Part shown: piece after piece, positions 63,232 through 64,000 of the stretch
How positions within the stretch are numbered: the stretch's first letter is position 1
Layout of the letters: each line of letters opens with the position of its first letter
Origin: Norana najaformis
Lineage: Eukaryota > Annelida > Clitellata > Crassiclitellata > Hormogastridae
Direction of reading: 5' to 3'
Length of the DNA: 64,000 nucleotides
NCBI GenBank assembly: GCA_964023275.1
Contig: OZ029915.1
Coordinates: 12,902,712 to 12,966,711, forward strand
Notes under the pieces: generated by a model
Seen by the model: only the letters and a program-made list of their open reading frames with translations
Database searches by the model: none
Told to the model about the DNA's origin: nothing
Translations under genes and position numbers: made by a program

Positions 63232-63509
63232 ACACTTTAGTTCAAGGGAATGATCGCATAATGATCGCACAGCCAATGAATGCAGTGATTGATAATTCTT
63301 CTTCTCTAAGGCGGATTAGTACGCCACAATGCCTGCTATATTAACTCCTGAACGCCAACTGTTTTCATCTGACTCAGTCTTGTTTGTTTCAAAACTGAAT
63401 TTACAAAATTACATAAATTTTGAATTTATGACGTTTGCATTAGGACGATGTAAACTTGGTTATTCGCTTGTGTTTTCTTGTGCTGATTTGCTTGCAACTG
63501 TTGAATAAA

Positions 63510-63603
63510 ATGCAGAATTTTAAATCAAATTATATAGTAATCGCTATCATTACGAGTCTGATGGCTTGCGAGTTTTTGTTAACTTCCGGAAACAAAGAGA
63601 AAG
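63510..63603 (+). CDS. LCSR-F: first (signal-peptide) exon of a sixth receptor gene, cut by the window end
   Basis: The 94-base exon has exactly the length and ending phase of the signal exons of B, C and D and encodes MQNFKSNYIVIAIITSLMAC followed by EFLLTSGNKEK, a plausible signal peptide. The junction AAAG|gcaagt would be a GC-type donor in its best consensus context. The shared upstream motif lies at the expected distance. The remaining exons must lie beyond base 64000. Confidence 0.65.
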
Positions 63604-63639
63604 GCAAGTCATTATTTTTAATATTATGGTTTCACACTT

Positions 63640-63800
63640 AGCGGACTGGACTATCAACCCAGAGGTTGAGGTTCAAATCACCGCGAAGGCGGAAAGATGT
63701 TTTAAGATATATGATCCACTTGCTTACACAACCTCTACTTGTCCTTATAAGACGTATTTCTAAAAATAGCGAAATCAGCTAAATAAATGAGTACACTGAC
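63640..63800 (+). repeat. tRNA-derived SINE-like repeat
   Basis: A degraded tRNA-like head (gaggttcaaatcacc as B box) is followed by a body containing gagtacactgaccgtacac. The body motif recurs near 60047-60075 (gagtacactaaccgtaca), so this is an interspersed repeat. Confidence 0.45.
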
Positions 63801-64000
63801 CGTACACTGTCTGTGGGAAGAAGAGTGGCATTCGAAGACAAGTTGGCTTATGGCGAAGTCGGTTTTGTTCACACAAGGTTTTCTGATGTGGCTTTCAAGT
63901 TAAATTTTTGCACGTCAGTGTGCGATTTAATTTTTTCTGTAGGCTAAATATTTAATGAACGCCTTAACATTTGTATTGGCTTATCATTCCGTGTCCAAAA

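Overview
The window is animal (metazoan) nuclear DNA. Coding regions are split by GT-AG introns, AT-rich non-coding sequence dominates, and LINE, SINE, LTR and DNA-transposon debris is abundant. The AMPA-type glutamate receptor and the transmembrane lectin receptors fit a marine invertebrate. The frequent short motif taggcctat reminds me of ambulacrarian genomes, but that is only an impression and I cannot name the species.

Layout. (1) 1-2370: a 44-bp minisatellite of 53 indel-free units that runs off the left edge. It merges into a decayed piggyBac-type transposase (minus strand, to about 2790), from whose coding sequence the unit seems to derive. (2) 2.8-7.5 kb: non-coding, with microsatellites. 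(3) 7513-20324, plus strand: thirteen exons of an AMPA receptor (GRIA) covering part of the amino-terminal domain, the ligand-binding domain, pore, M4 and tail. The signal-peptide end is not in view. The pore Q/R site is encoded as arginine in the DNA. (4) 20.3-23.2 kb: intergenic, with a solo LTR and a tRNA-derived SINE. (5) 23.2-63.6 kb: a cluster of six related genes, one inverted (A, minus), four complete on the plus strand (B, C, D, E) and a sixth (F) cut by the right edge.

Each cluster gene encodes a type I membrane protein: signal peptide, SUEL/galactose-binding-lectin-like domain, CUB-like domain, sushi-like module, acidic stalk, one transmembrane helix, and a short tyrosine-containing cytoplasmic tail. 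Every copy has the same seven-exon plan with intron phases 1-1-1-1-1-2. Five of six copies share a motif of about 19 bp placed 245-310 bp upstream of the start codon. I refer to the genes as LCSR-A to LCSR-F (lectin-CUB-sushi receptor; a working label, not an established name). The architecture, tandem duplication and varying tails suggest a recognition-receptor family, for example in immunity or self-recognition; that function is inference. Introns and spacers hold 5'-truncated L2/CR1-like and RTE-like LINEs, two of which sit within about 10 bases of splice sites.
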